A stretch of DNA of 64,000 bases from Mesostigma viride (lineage: Eukaryota; Streptophyta; Mesostigmatophyceae; Mesostigmatales; Mesostigmataceae): the NCBI GenBank assembly GCA_009746045.1, contig RPFO01000022.1:3398678-3462677 (forward strand), given 5' to 3'. Below, in pieces: positions 1 to 10,452 of this stretch; position 1 is the stretch's first letter; every line of letters starts with the position of its first letter. The notes beneath the pieces were generated by a model, which was given only the letters and a program-made list of their open reading frames with translations, was not told the DNA's origin and did not search any database. The translations under genes and the position numbers were made by a program.

Positions 1-36
1 GTTGATGTAACTACCGTGATCTTTCACTAATTGATC

Positions 37-216
37 TTCTATTCCCACTATTACCAATCCACCAACATTTGATTAAAACAATAAGTGGGCAATTACAGAA
101 CCCATGAGTGAGCCTGCCACGCTGCACCCAAAAACAATAAGTGGGCAATTACAGAACCCATGAGTGAGCCTGCCACGCTGCACCCATTTCATGATTGATT
201 GTAGTTCTCGTTACCC
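37..216. repeat. Repeat A, first copy with internal 56-bp tandem duplication
   Basis: The segment starting TTCTATTCCCACTATTACC recurs at 507-630. In this copy a 56-bp stretch (about 75-130, beginning AAAACAATAAGTGGGC) is repeated immediately at 131-186. The two A copies flank a duplicated piece of the MULE 3' end as direct repeats. No coding capacity is seen. Confidence 0.85.
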
Positions 217-251
217 TAGAAACAAACACAAAAAGAGGGAGGGAGGGCGGG

Positions 252-506
252 ACAAGAAAAAGAGACCTAGAACATCGTGCAAATGGCACTTTAGGGCGGC
301 GTAGCCCAGGCTCGCCTCATGAGCCGTCAGCAACAGTAACTTAATTGCTACTTAACTTAACGAACTAGAAATGGCCATACAAAACTGGCCAACTAATTCT
401 AACTCATGGAACCGGTCCAGCCCAAGGCCCACCGTCCCGTAGTACCACTCACATAGCGGCGTTCATTCTCATCTGTTATAAAGAAACTACGTTCAGAGAA
501 CACCGA
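252..506 (-). repeat. Duplicated MULE 3'-end fragment
   Basis: About 255 bp match 1633-1887 essentially base for base, from ACAAGAAAAAGAGACC to GAACACCGA. The fragment covers the last roughly 36 codons of the transposase and its downstream sequence. It lies between the two copies of repeat A. It looks like an abortive transposition product, a local duplication or a small internally deleted relative of the element. Confidence 0.9.
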
Positions 507-630
507 TTCTATTCCCACTATTACCAATCCACCAACATTTGATTAAAACAATAAGTGGGCAATTACAGAACCCATGAGTGAGCCTGCCACGCTGCACCCA
601 TTTCATGATTGATTGTAGTTCTCGTTACCC
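507..630. repeat. Repeat A, second copy
   Basis: Direct copy of 37-216 without the internal 56-bp duplication; identity ends after CTCGTTACCC at about 630. The following 631-1632 holds no gene I can support, only short overlapping frames without recognisable domains. Confidence 0.85.
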
Positions 631-1779
631 AACCCCCCTTTCCTGGTGCTTTATCTCCAAAGCTCCGCCAACCACTTTCGCTCAGTGGCTCCCGAGGCTG
701 CCCTGCCGCAACGGTCACGACCATTACAATCGCCGGCGGCTGTAGCGAGCCTCATGCACGATAACCCTTTGCAGGGCCCCCCCAGCCTTCCACCCTCGGC
801 CAGTAAAAGAGGGTGTTGAATGTGCACGCAAAGACAAGGAAGAAGACGCCTCGTTTAACGATCACGGACCTCCCTCAAAGGCCAGTGCCGCCCTAACGTG
901 ACGACAACTTGTAGGACGTCACCCGATGCCACCATATCTCGATTACTGTCAACGTTGTCACCTGGGGGAGTAACTTTCCATATTTCAGGTTTTAGTTGAT
1001 GAGCAGGCTCTCATCACACACCCCAGCGGCCGATAAAGCGCAAGCGCAACTGGGCCGGCCAAAATATTTGGTCCTGCCCGGCCCAGGTCCGTCTGTTAAA
1101 CTGGCCCCTTAAGTCTCGGTCTGAATCGAAATATTGCATAATTCCGGAATTCGTCCCCACCACATTCCCGAGACCTCACGCACCCATAAGAGCGGATGCT
1201 GGTAAATATTTTTCTACTTACGCGAGGGCCGACAGACTTGTCGTCCATCACAATGCCCACTAAAAGTAACCCGACCACCCTTCCTTCGGCAGTCAGCAGT
1301 CAGGAACTGCAACCCTGCTGCGACATTCCGCAGCAAAGCGGTAGGCACTGCAGCGTGGCACGGAAATCTTACTCATGGCTTCAGAGTTCCGTACAGGTGC
1401 CACGCGCAGGCAAACGCGAAGTATTTTATAGTCTCTCGTCGGCCAAGAACCCAGCTGCGGGGAGAAAACCGACGAGGGTAATTTCAATTTCTTTTTCACA
1501 GTCACGTGACTGTTCAAGCTATGTCAGTCACGCGCCATCTCTAATCGGCCACCGCCAGCCAAAAGGCTGACGCGATTAGGGCAGCATTAAATTTCTTGTA
1601 ATCCGCCATACCCATACCCCATACATCCGATTACAAGAAAAAGAGACCTAGAACATCGTGCAAATGGCACTTTAGGGCGGCGTAGCCCAGGCTCGCCTCA
1701 TGAGCCGTCAGCAACAGTAACTTAATTGCTACTTAACTTAACGAACTAGAAATGGCCATACAAAACTGGCCAACTAATT

Positions 1780-3387
1780 CTAACTCATGGAACCGGTCCA
1801 GCCCAAGGCCCACCGTCCCGTAGTACCACTCACATAGCGGCGTTCATTCTCATCTGTTATAAAGAAACTACGTTCAGAGAACACCGAATCCTTCATGTAT
1901 TTCAAGGCGATCAGTAATCGATATATCACCAAGTCTAGCCTTTGTCTACCTTGGCCCCACATCCATTGGCTTTTCAATTTACGATGATAGCTTTCCAACC
2001 GATTGTTAGTATCATGCCCACCATAGTCCGCATGCCGAAAGGCATGAGCCCAATGTGGAAAGCTCTTCCCCCATTCCTTCTTGACATAGGTGATGAATGC
2101 TGGTTGACGGCCCTCCCACTGGACATAAAAGTTTTCAAGCTGATTTTTCACTATTGTAACTATTTCACTTGGGTTCGTATTAGGATTAACTTGTCCTTTT
2201 ATGGAATACAACAAAGTTGACAATACCTTGTATAAGGCGTACCGGTCTTCACGCGACTTCACTTTCGTAATCACGTTCTTGTACCATGCTCTAGCAACAT
2301 GCCAACTGCACAAAAATATCTTTACCTCCGCGGGAAAAACCTCCTTGATGGCATTCCTTTCTGACTCGGCACAATCCACCATAAATGATTTTGGAATAGG
2401 TAAAGCGGATTCAGGATCATCCCACACGGCTTTTAGGAAAGTTTTGTATGAGTTAGTGCTCTCCGATGACATGATGCACCAGGCAACCGGGATTCCAGTG
2501 CCATGGTCATCTTCCACAAGCAAGGTTGCAAAGTAATATCCAAGGCAAAACATGCCATGGGTACTATCCAAAAAAACCATCTTGTCCCCAAACTTGCGCA
2601 TACAGTCACGCTGCCAACTTGATTGTATGACCATAATAAATGGGCTCGTCTCGTCGTATGTCGGACAGTTTTTGCACTTCTTGCACGTCTCACACTGTTG
2701 TGTGCACTCACACTTGCCAATGCGATGGACCCTGCATTTGCCATTTGTGATTTGTTGACACAACGCACATTCTCTACACGTGGCACACCATTCTGCTGGT
2801 TGTGTGCAATCTTTGCATGTCCTGCACTTTTCGCAAGGTGTTTTGCGCGCAAATACCTGCCATTGTAAGAAACGAACCATGCCAGCCAACTTTGACGACA
2901 AAGACCACTGGGACAAACTAGCCGCCTCGGAATAGCCCAACTTCCATTCGCATTCTGTCTTTTTACGATGGATATTCACAATGTCGTGTTTGGTCAAATG
3001 ATAATCGCGGTGTTTCCGCAAGTCGCCATACTCCGCCGCATGTGCCTCCATTTCAGCACGCCATAGACGCAACACGGCGGCTGCATCAATGGGCTGGCCT
3101 TCCAATAAAAAGGGCAACTCAGTTTTTTGTTGTATGAATGCGCGACACTTAGCACTTAATCGTTGGCTGCCTTGATAGCTATCCCTAGTGTATAAGCCAT
3201 GCCCGTGCTGATGCGAAGGTTCTCGAAATGTAATAAAGTAAAATTCAGGCATGTTACAATGCATGACCACCCGGAAGGACATATCGCAACAAGTTGGAAT
3301 TTTTCCTCGAACACCACATTTACGTGCACGAGGGTTATCGGAACCCAACTTGTTTTTGTTTTTTTTTGTTCGGGAGCACGACTGCAA
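1780..3387 (-). CDS. MULE (Mutator-like) transposase, catalytic part
   Basis: A 535-codon open frame encodes a Mutator-like transposase, the nuclear DDE enzyme that cuts and pastes its own DNA element. Numbering from the frame start, the first acidic residue is in FLDSTHGMF (D274), the second in FMVDCAESER (D338), followed by the MULE-type C-x2-H in LCSWHVARAW (C360, H363), and the acid in TNNRLESYHRKLK (E465). An N-terminal part (about 24-65) with paired Cys and HQHGH resembles the FAR1/WRKY-GCM zinc finger. Residues 185-241 hold an unusual run of C-x2-C pairs just before the catalytic domain. The frame begins with TTG, so the natural start lies upstream (next feature). No SWIM finger is obvious. 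I did not find terminal inverted repeats, so the transposon's limits are undefined. It could alternatively be a domesticated MULE-derived gene. Confidence 0.88.
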   Translation of the reverse strand: MQSCSRTKKNKNKLGSDNPRARKCGVRGKIPTCCDMSFRVVMHCNMPEFYFITFREPSHQHGHGLYTRDSYQGSQRLSAKCRAFIQQKTELPFLLEGQPIDAAAVLRLWRAEMEAHAAEYGDLRKHRDYHLTKHDIVNIHRKKTECEWKLGYSEAASLSQWSLSSKLAGMVRFLQWQVFARKTPCEKCRTCKDCTQPAEWCATCRECALCQQITNGKCRVHRIGKCECTQQCETCKKCKNCPTYDETSPFIMVIQSSWQRDCMRKFGDKMVFLDSTHGMFCLGYYFATLLVEDDHGTGIPVAWCIMSSESTNSYKTFLKAVWDDPESALPIPKSFMVDCAESERNAIKEVFPAEVKIFLCSWHVARAWYKNVITKVKSREDRYALYKVLSTLLYSIKGQVNPNTNPSEIVTIVKNQLENFYVQWEGRQPAFITYVKKEWGKSFPHWAHAFRHADYGGHDTNNRLESYHRKLKSQWMWGQGRQRLDLVIYRLLIALKYMKDSVFSERSFFITDENERRYVSGTTGRWALGWTGSMS

Positions 3388-3752
3388 CGGTACAGATCGG
3401 ATGAAACAACCTTCGTTACATGGCTAGCTGCAGGGTTGGCCGAACTGCGATTTTCTTTTTTTTTCTTGCAACGAGTGAGATCAGCACCTCCTCGCTGTCT
3501 TTCACCCTCCAAAAAGGCACTGAGCGATGCTTTGGGAATGACAGCAAGCGACAAATGAGACCTTGTTCTGATACCCTCCCCATCCTTGCTATCCCGTGCC
3601 ATGTTATTCTTTACCCTCACCAGTTGTAGATCGTCAAAGGATATGGTCGGTTTGCCTTCAAGATCTTCATACCATCGTGCTTCGTTGACAAGGAAGTTCC
3701 GCGCTTCGGCAGTGTCCGAATATGGGTCGATGTCGTCCTTGACATTATCAAA
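3388..3752 (-). CDS. Probable N-terminal exon part of the MULE transposase gene
   Basis: Immediately upstream on the minus strand an open frame (FDNVKDDIDPYSDTAEAR...) runs toward the catalytic frame. Its beginning coincides with a strong splice acceptor, CCTTTTACCCAG, so it looks like an internal exon starting at 3752. It includes DLYRCSRAPE, which fits the first cysteine of the FAR1-like finger whose remaining Cys/His lie in the next frame. The two frames are out of register; the change falls around the homopolymer runs near 3355-3375. That suggests a one-base indel, a sequencing error in the A-tract or a small intron. Upstream exons, if any, would lie beyond 3752. Confidence 0.55.
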
Positions 3753-3859
3753 CTGGGTAAAAGGCAAGGTGTCCTGCCACGCTCACAAGGTAAATATCCC
3801 ATGTTTATTGTCAAACACGACACGAACAACCAAACAACAAGAGAGAGGGTGATTACATA

Positions 3860-4643
3860 TTCTCACAATGTATTCATGGGATATACAAATTTCCCAAGGT
3901 TATAGTGGGATGACTTAACAACATCCGACAGCCATATTATTAATATCCAAGACTTGTGTATACACGACTCCTAAAAATCTCGACGGTGCTTAGTCATAAC
4001 GTGCTACTACATAGAATTATAATTATTGGTTTGCTAGCCAGGTCCGCCTTCTCCCGTGGTCGTTTGTTGTGCGTTTGAGCCCTAGAGAGTCATGGGATCT
4101 GCTTGCATTGAAGCATATTAGTCGAGTTTATACTATTGGTTCCTTCTTTTTTGCTAGTGAGGATTATTGAGTTGTTGATAGTGTATAAGATGCTTTGGTA
4201 CTGTGCTTGACCTTGCAAGTGCCTTCTACGGGTGCTGTATGCCCCAACGGCTCTAGCTAGTTATATAGTTATTATCTACCATGACCTGTTGTCTCATACA
4301 ATAGAAATGGGTTGGAGGATGCATGCGTGGCTTCAATATTTTGAGCCACATTAAATTAAATTAAATTAAATTAAATTATAACATGCCTCCGTGGGGAGAT
4401 CATGTAGCACATACTCCTTGATGGGGGGTGGAGGAGCCACATTGGTATTGGAAAACTAACCCGCAGCACGGATCGCGATCTCCGTGCTAACATCATAATT
4501 CACGCGAAAACTTTCCCGCCCTATTTGCAATTCTACCACATTCTCATGCCGATTTTGTACCATGATCGAGTTAAACTCATGATCGAAAATCTGCACACAC
4601 AAGTACGGTTCATCAAACAAACAAAATGATGTGGCAAGTGTAC
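3860..4643. other. No gene seen; short (ATTAA)n tract
   Basis: This interval is AT-rich and non-coding as far as I can tell. The only structure is a pentanucleotide run, ATTAA repeated about six times, at roughly 4350-4378. Confidence 0.7.
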
Positions 4644-4798
4644 CTGATTTTCTTCTTCGTCCTCCGTTTCATCGTCCATGGCATTGTGCTCGCATTCCCC
4701 GGCCCCGCCCGCACAGCGCTGGCATGACGCATCATGTGATGGATACGATCGGCCGGAAATAACGTAATTGAGAAGCACACACCGCATACAGACTGTTT
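4644..4798 (-). CDS. Exon-like segment, acidic C-terminus, paralogue of 5363-5458
   Basis: On the minus strand the frame ends in an acidic string (MDDETEDEEENQ) directly followed by a splice donor CAG|GTACAC at 4644/4643. A possible acceptor TTAAACAG sits at about 4799. The translated segment (CQRCAGG...ECEHNAMDDETEDEEENQ) aligns with the exon at 5363-5458 (CASQHAACPARSAGPHEHDAAEAEEAGDQ), and flanking non-coding sequence is also related. The two look like tandem duplicates. Function is unknown. It may be a decayed copy, because the acceptor at the position homologous to the better exon is not preserved. Confidence 0.35.
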
Positions 4799-4956
4799 AA
4801 GAGGAACATTCATGAGCCCACGACATGACCATGTTCATCATTATATGATTCAAATAAAAGGGTGGCTGCGGGTCCTTGCACCTGTATCCCTAAGTTTATA
4901 TACGTCACGTCCATGGGAGGTGCTACATACTTGGCCAGTGCCAACACAATTCTCAT

Positions 4957-5215
4957 GCCCATACATCCATGGGTGCCAAAAACTGGCCAACGCCGCCCCT
5001 ATTCTCACTCATGCCCACATGACTGAGCCACGGTGGGTTACGAAAACTGGCCACCACGCGATTCTCACGCCCACCCATCTATGGATGCCAAAACCTGGCA
5101 AACCCCACCCCTATCCTCACTCATGCTCACGTACATGACTGAGCCCCGGTGGGTGCCAAAAACTGGCCACCCCCACGCGATTCACATGACCACCCATCCA
5201 TGGGTGCCAAACAAT
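4957..5215. repeat. Minisatellite, ~120-bp unit, about two copies
   Basis: The motif CATCCATGGGTGCCAAAAAC followed by TGGCCA recurs with CTCACTCATG and ACTGAGCC spacers: about 4957-5068, 5069-5189 and the start of a third unit. The units differ from each other by around 15 percent by eye, so the array is old. It separates the two paralogous exon-like segments. Confidence 0.75.
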
Positions 5216-5362
5216 GTAACGAGCATGGGAAGAACATAGCCAAAGCATTCCCACGACACGGTGCTGATTACCCTTCTGATAAAAGGTGGCTGCGTTAGCT
5301 ACGGCTAATTGTAAGAAAGCAATTATTTGAAAAAGACAGCCATGATGATAAGCCCATGATAC

Positions 5363-5458
5363 CTGATCGCCTGCTTCTTCAGCCTCCGCGGCATCGTGCT
5401 CATGTGGCCCCGCTGAGCGAGCCGGGCATGCCGCATGTTGTGATGCACATTGATTGCC
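5363..5458 (-). CDS. Internal exon with canonical splice sites, unknown gene
   Basis: This is the best-supported host-like exon in the window. On the minus strand a pyrimidine-rich stretch ends in TACATTGTTTTCAG, an excellent acceptor, and the segment ends at CAG|GTATCA, a good donor. The enclosed 96 nt are exactly 32 codons in phase 0 and encode GNQCASQHAACPARSAGPHE then HDAAEAEEAGDQ, a Cys/Ala-rich then acidic peptide. A diverged paralogue is at 4644-4798, and a third copy of the intron end (GCTCGTTACATTGTTTGGC) lies at about 5207-5230 next to the minisatellite. No domain is recognised. The exon could belong to the same minus-strand gene as 6682-6852 and the MULE, but that is inference. Confidence 0.45.
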
Positions 5459-5806
5459 CTGAAAACAATGTAACGAACAAAGGAAGAATAAAGAAAATTG
5501 CCACTGCTGGGTTCAGTAGACTTCTTCAGAAAGGCTACCACGTGCCCTCTTTAGTGCTCCCTCTTTATTGCTCCCTCTTTATTGCTCCCTCACCAGTTTG
5601 CCACACGGTGGCCTGCATATGCTCGTCACTAGCATGATGTCGTGAAGAGCACAGTGGGAATATCACCACACATATAAAGCGCATGTAGAAGTAGTAGCAC
5701 AAATCGTGAATGTTGCATAGGAACTTGCAACACAATTGCACATTGGATCCGTACCCAAGAACAACTTGCACTACCCAAGCACAACTTAGCTATGAAAGCG
5801 GCATAC

Positions 5807-6681
<875 letters not shown>

Positions 6682-6692
<11 letters not shown>

Positions 6693-6852
6693 AGGCTGGC
6701 TGGTTTGATACGGTTCTTCTTATTGTGGCAATAAAAGAGGCACCACGCCGTAACCACCATTTGCCGAGGTTGGATTTCAGCATCGCACGCCAATAAGAAC
6801 GAGCGTACGGCATGTTCATGAACCTGCCCTCAAAGCAGCACATCAATTTTGC
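6682..6852 (-). CDS. Exon-like segment, possible C-terminal exon
   Basis: A T/G-rich tract ending TGTGTTGGTGCAG is a plausible acceptor at 6853. From there the minus strand reads AKLMCCFEGRFMNMPYARSY and continues WRAMLKSNLGKWWLRRGAS to a stop near 6682, about 56 codons of complex, basic and aromatic-rich sequence. An alternative donor-like GTGACT occurs just before the stop, so it could also be internal. No family is recognised. It lies about 270 bp from the 3' LTR of chromovirus G1, which may have landed in this gene. Confidence 0.35.
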
Positions 6853-7122
6853 CTGCACCAACACACATAACAACAACACAACAAAATGAAGCACATCTTA
6901 CTTACATTCCTCTACAATATCAAGTAATATTAGTGGGGTGGGGTGGGGGGGAAGGAATTTATACAAATTACTATAAGCAACAAGACATGTATGTGGAGAC
7001 GCGCTATGGATTGGGGGTGGGGGGAATAATACAAGCCCTCGTGCATGCGATCCAATAACAATAACAAAGCATATAAACGCTTTCACATTGCAAAATGTCC
7101 AGCTTGGCGACGTCCATGCATG
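6853..7122. other. No gene seen; intron-like or intergenic
   Basis: G-rich runs (GGGGTGGGGTGGGGGGG near 6935) and no credible coding frame. If 6682-6852 is an exon, this is its upstream intron. Confidence 0.5.
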
Positions 7123-7687
7123 TGTTACGTCCTAAACTTCTACCTCCACCTCTACCTCTACTGGGCCTGATACTACCTAAATTGGTCAGGCCTCCTCTAC
7201 TCAAACCCCTAGCGAAAGACGAACGAGACGGAGCTGATCTCAATGCATTCACGTATGTGTTGCTATAATACGCCATACAACCATTTACCCGAACCCGTTT
7301 ATTCCAGGAATAGAGGAAGGAAACACACTACACTGCCATGACCCAAGCCTATATGTGTTAATTCATATCAACACACGCCGAGTGACCACACGAGGGGTAG
7401 AACGTGCATAAATGGTCACCAACGGTCCAACATGCTCGGGCCGACCTGGCCCTCGCCTACAGATGCACAGGCAGATGCACAGATGCACGCTGGTCCACTA
7501 CATTCTACCAAAGGATAAGGACCACTAATAAAGTACGCGGCGCGGCGCCCAAAAGCACCCAATGTACCACAGTACTGTTACGTGGACAATAGTGTCACAG
7601 TTGGAACTACACGTAAACCTAGGAACGACCGAGGCAAAGGACCTAATTTACGTCCGTAACTACAACGAATTGTTACGCGACGTAACA
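7123..7687 (-). repeat. 3' LTR of G1
   Basis: About 565 bp, starting TGTTACG and ending CGTAACA in element orientation, so it has TG...CA ends with a 7-bp inverted terminus. A homologous LTR lies at 37620-39899. The polypurine tract TTGTGGGGGGGGAGG immediately precedes it (about 7688-7702). Confidence 0.93.
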
Positions 7688-8048
7688 CCTCCCCCCCCAC
7701 AAAGGTAGGGAGCCCTCTCCCTACGCACAGGGAGGAAACCAAGGGGTAGGAAACCTAGCACACACCAACACAATCGGCAAGCCATCCAAGATACAAAGCA
7801 CCAATCGTGTTACTCGGGTCCACCACCACGCCGGGTGGGGTAGGGTTAGCCAGCACCAAGCCTGGTGGTAGGTTCCCCTAACTGCCTGGAACAGAGTCCT
7901 TGCCGGGGGGGGACGGCACTGGGCAGGACACACGGAGTAAACAAATCAGTACCAAGGACCAAGAACGACCAGTCAACTGGCCAGAATATGAGGGCGACTC
8001 TATATACCGGAGGGACAACACCCTCAGGTCGGGCCTAAGGCCCTCTAT
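7688..8048 (-). other. G1 3' untranslated region with polypurine tract
   Basis: Non-coding sequence between the extra ORF and the 3' LTR, homologous to 37246-37619 in G2. The primer for plus-strand DNA synthesis in this family is expected at the G-run beside the LTR. Confidence 0.75.
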
Positions 8049-10370
8049 CTAGTTGCCATCCGTCTGGTAAGTGCCACGAGAGGCCAGCAGAACATCCAGG
8101 TACGCCTGGTAGTGGGCCACATCATCGGCATTGTCATGCCTATCTACAGTGAGGAAAACATCGGCCCACACGCCATCAGGAAAAAGGCCCAGAAAGGCCC
8201 AGTAATACCTATGCTGCGTAAGAACGACCTGGCCACGGGCCCAGTCCAGGAAACCACAGGCAAAGAGGCGAAGGAAAGGCTCTACCGCGATCAAACAGAG
8301 AGCCCGCAGGAGTAGGCGATGGTACCGGATCCGAGGGCGCAAACCCGTCGGGAAGAACAGATCTACCAGGGGCTCCACGTTAGACGGCCACATCCGGATG
8401 TGCCGAACCTCACGGGAGCGCCACCGACGAGCACACTGTCGCGACCCGAACGTCTCTAGGTAGTCGCTAGCCCGAGGAGGAGGATGGCCACGGGAGTCCA
8501 GACCCTGGCCCGGGATGGGCGCTGGACGACGGGCATCCCACTCCAGGATTGGCTGGAGAACCGTGCTGTACGTAGCACCCGGCACCGCAGGAAACTCTAC
8601 CGTAAGGGCATCTGAAGCCATAATGCCCAGAGGCGGAGGGTAAGCCCACTGGAACCCACCGTAGGTGTCCAAGTCATTGTGACGCCTAGCCCAGCGATAC
8701 AGAACGCGCCGAACCAGGATCTCGCCCTGGAACACAGGATCAGCTAAAATAACCATGTCGAAAGGAGGCCGATCAGTCTCAATGGGTAGGCCACGGTCCC
8801 GCGGCGCCCGACACACCTGGGAGAACCCGTAGGACATGGGCGAAATGGCAAGCTCGGCGGAGGCGCGCGGCAGGTCGCACTGTCGGCAGGCGAGCGCAGA
8901 CATACCATACCCAGGGACGGGCGTGTCGCGCGACTCCGGCGTCGCATGCACCACAGAAGGGGCCCGGTCCCGATCGCCCTGGGACAACTCCCGGAGGGAA
9001 TCAGCCGCGCGGGTGGCGCGAGGATCCGGACCGCTGGCCCGAACAACCGCAGCCAAAGACCGCGAGGCCGAAGGGGCAGGGGCCGAAGCAGGGGTAGGAA
9101 CCGGCACAGACGCAGACGGTGCCAGTACAACAGGAGGTAGCGCCAGACCCGCTGCCGAAGGGGGTCGCGACGGACCCGCCACCGCAGCTGGCGCTCCGGT
9201 CTCCGGTGGCGGCGCACGCTCAGGCCACATGTTGAAAACAGGGCCCGTAGGGACAGGCAATCCGGCATAAGACTGGTTACCATCCAAGCTCCAGTCGGGC
9301 ACCGGAATCCTCTGCGGGGGACCACCCTCCCAAAGCCTGGGAAGACCGCCCGTGTCGCTAAAGAAACCCCGCGATGGCTGCGATGGCGCTGCGGGCGGCC
9401 CGGAAGCGGCGACGACGGGCGCGGCCGCTGGGGCGGAAGACTCCCGCAAAGGCGCAGGTACGTCGGTCGCAGGCGCAGAGGCAGCCGGAGGCGTAGGAGC
9501 CGCAGCAACAGAGGAAACCGCAGCTACCGAGGACTCGCACAGCGCGCAGGCGAAACCGTAGGCGCCGAGGCAACCGAAGGAGTAGGGGGCACAGATACAA
9601 CAGACACCCCACCTGGCGTGGCTGGAGCATGCGCCTGGGCCGCCAAGAAGGCCCCGAATGCCGAGGTCAGGGACTGGATCTGGGCCTGCATCGCAGAAAC
9701 AGTCGCCGAGAGATGATCAGGCTCGCGATCCAAGCCCAAAGGGGTAGGCTCCACCGACACGCGCCGGGTCGACCGTGGTGAAGACGGGACAGGGGAAGGA
9801 GCCGACACTGAGGAGGAGGACGCTGCAACTGAGGCCGAATACTCTGGAGTGTACTGCGCCTCGACTGGGGCGTCCGTAGGGGAAGGGTCGCCAAATGCTG
9901 CTCCCGCTGTCTGGTCCGCGATCTCCATGAACTCGACCGCCCGTAGGAGGTCACAGGGGTTGTCATCTACATCTGCATCGCCCTCGCCCGGAAGCCAAGG
10001 GAACACCTCCCGTAGGCAGGAGCGGCCCACAGGGGTAGACAGGTAGGAAAACACCCGGGGGCACTGAAGGACAGCGGCTATCTGCCCCAAGGCTGGGCAG
10101 CGGGAGCCACATCCTAAAAGACAATGCCCGGCATCGTCGAACCCATGCACAACTAGCTGTTGCGGATCATCGGGGGCCGGGCCGAACCACGCGACCCCAA
10201 AGAGGGCAGCCCTGACTAAAGCCGCATGCTGAGCCTGGAGGGCAGGCTGAACGAGGCCACCCGGATAACTGGAACGTGACACCCATCGGCCCGGAAGGGC
10301 CTCGTAGTAGAGCTCTGGGTCCGGTGGTGGAGGGGAAGGCGGCAGGCTCTCCGACGGAGGGGTTAGGTTC
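8049..10370 (-). CDS. G1 extra ORF downstream of integrase (unknown function, fossil)
   Basis: A long coding region follows the integrase in the position that env or other accessory ORFs take in some Ty3 elements. Its N-terminal portion contains WVSRSSYPGG and HGFDDAGHCLLGCGSRCPAL. A Pro/Ala/Ser-rich middle follows. The C-terminal portion carries ACRQCDLPRASAELAISPMS, RRVLYRWARRHNDLDTYGGF and ETFGSRQCARRWRSREVRHI. I see no signal peptide or membrane segment, so an envelope glycoprotein is not supported. The same region is present in G2 (34879-37245), which argues it is an element gene and not a chance frame. Its domain is not recognised. Confidence 0.7.
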
Positions 10371-10452
10371 AGTCATGATGGCTGCGGAGGGGAGGGGACA
10401 ACCAACCACCCACCAACAGCAGGAATACGATAAGGGAGGGGCAGGTTGCCAG

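Noticed and set aside
1196-1570. 124-codon plus-strand frame
   Set aside because: No domain, skewed composition and an overlapping frame on the other strand; likely chance.
8744-9508. Arg/Leu-rich 254-codon frame and other frames overlapping the chromovirus extra ORF
   Set aside because: Shadow frames of a GC-rich coding region; composition and lack of matching motifs in G2 frames argue against them.
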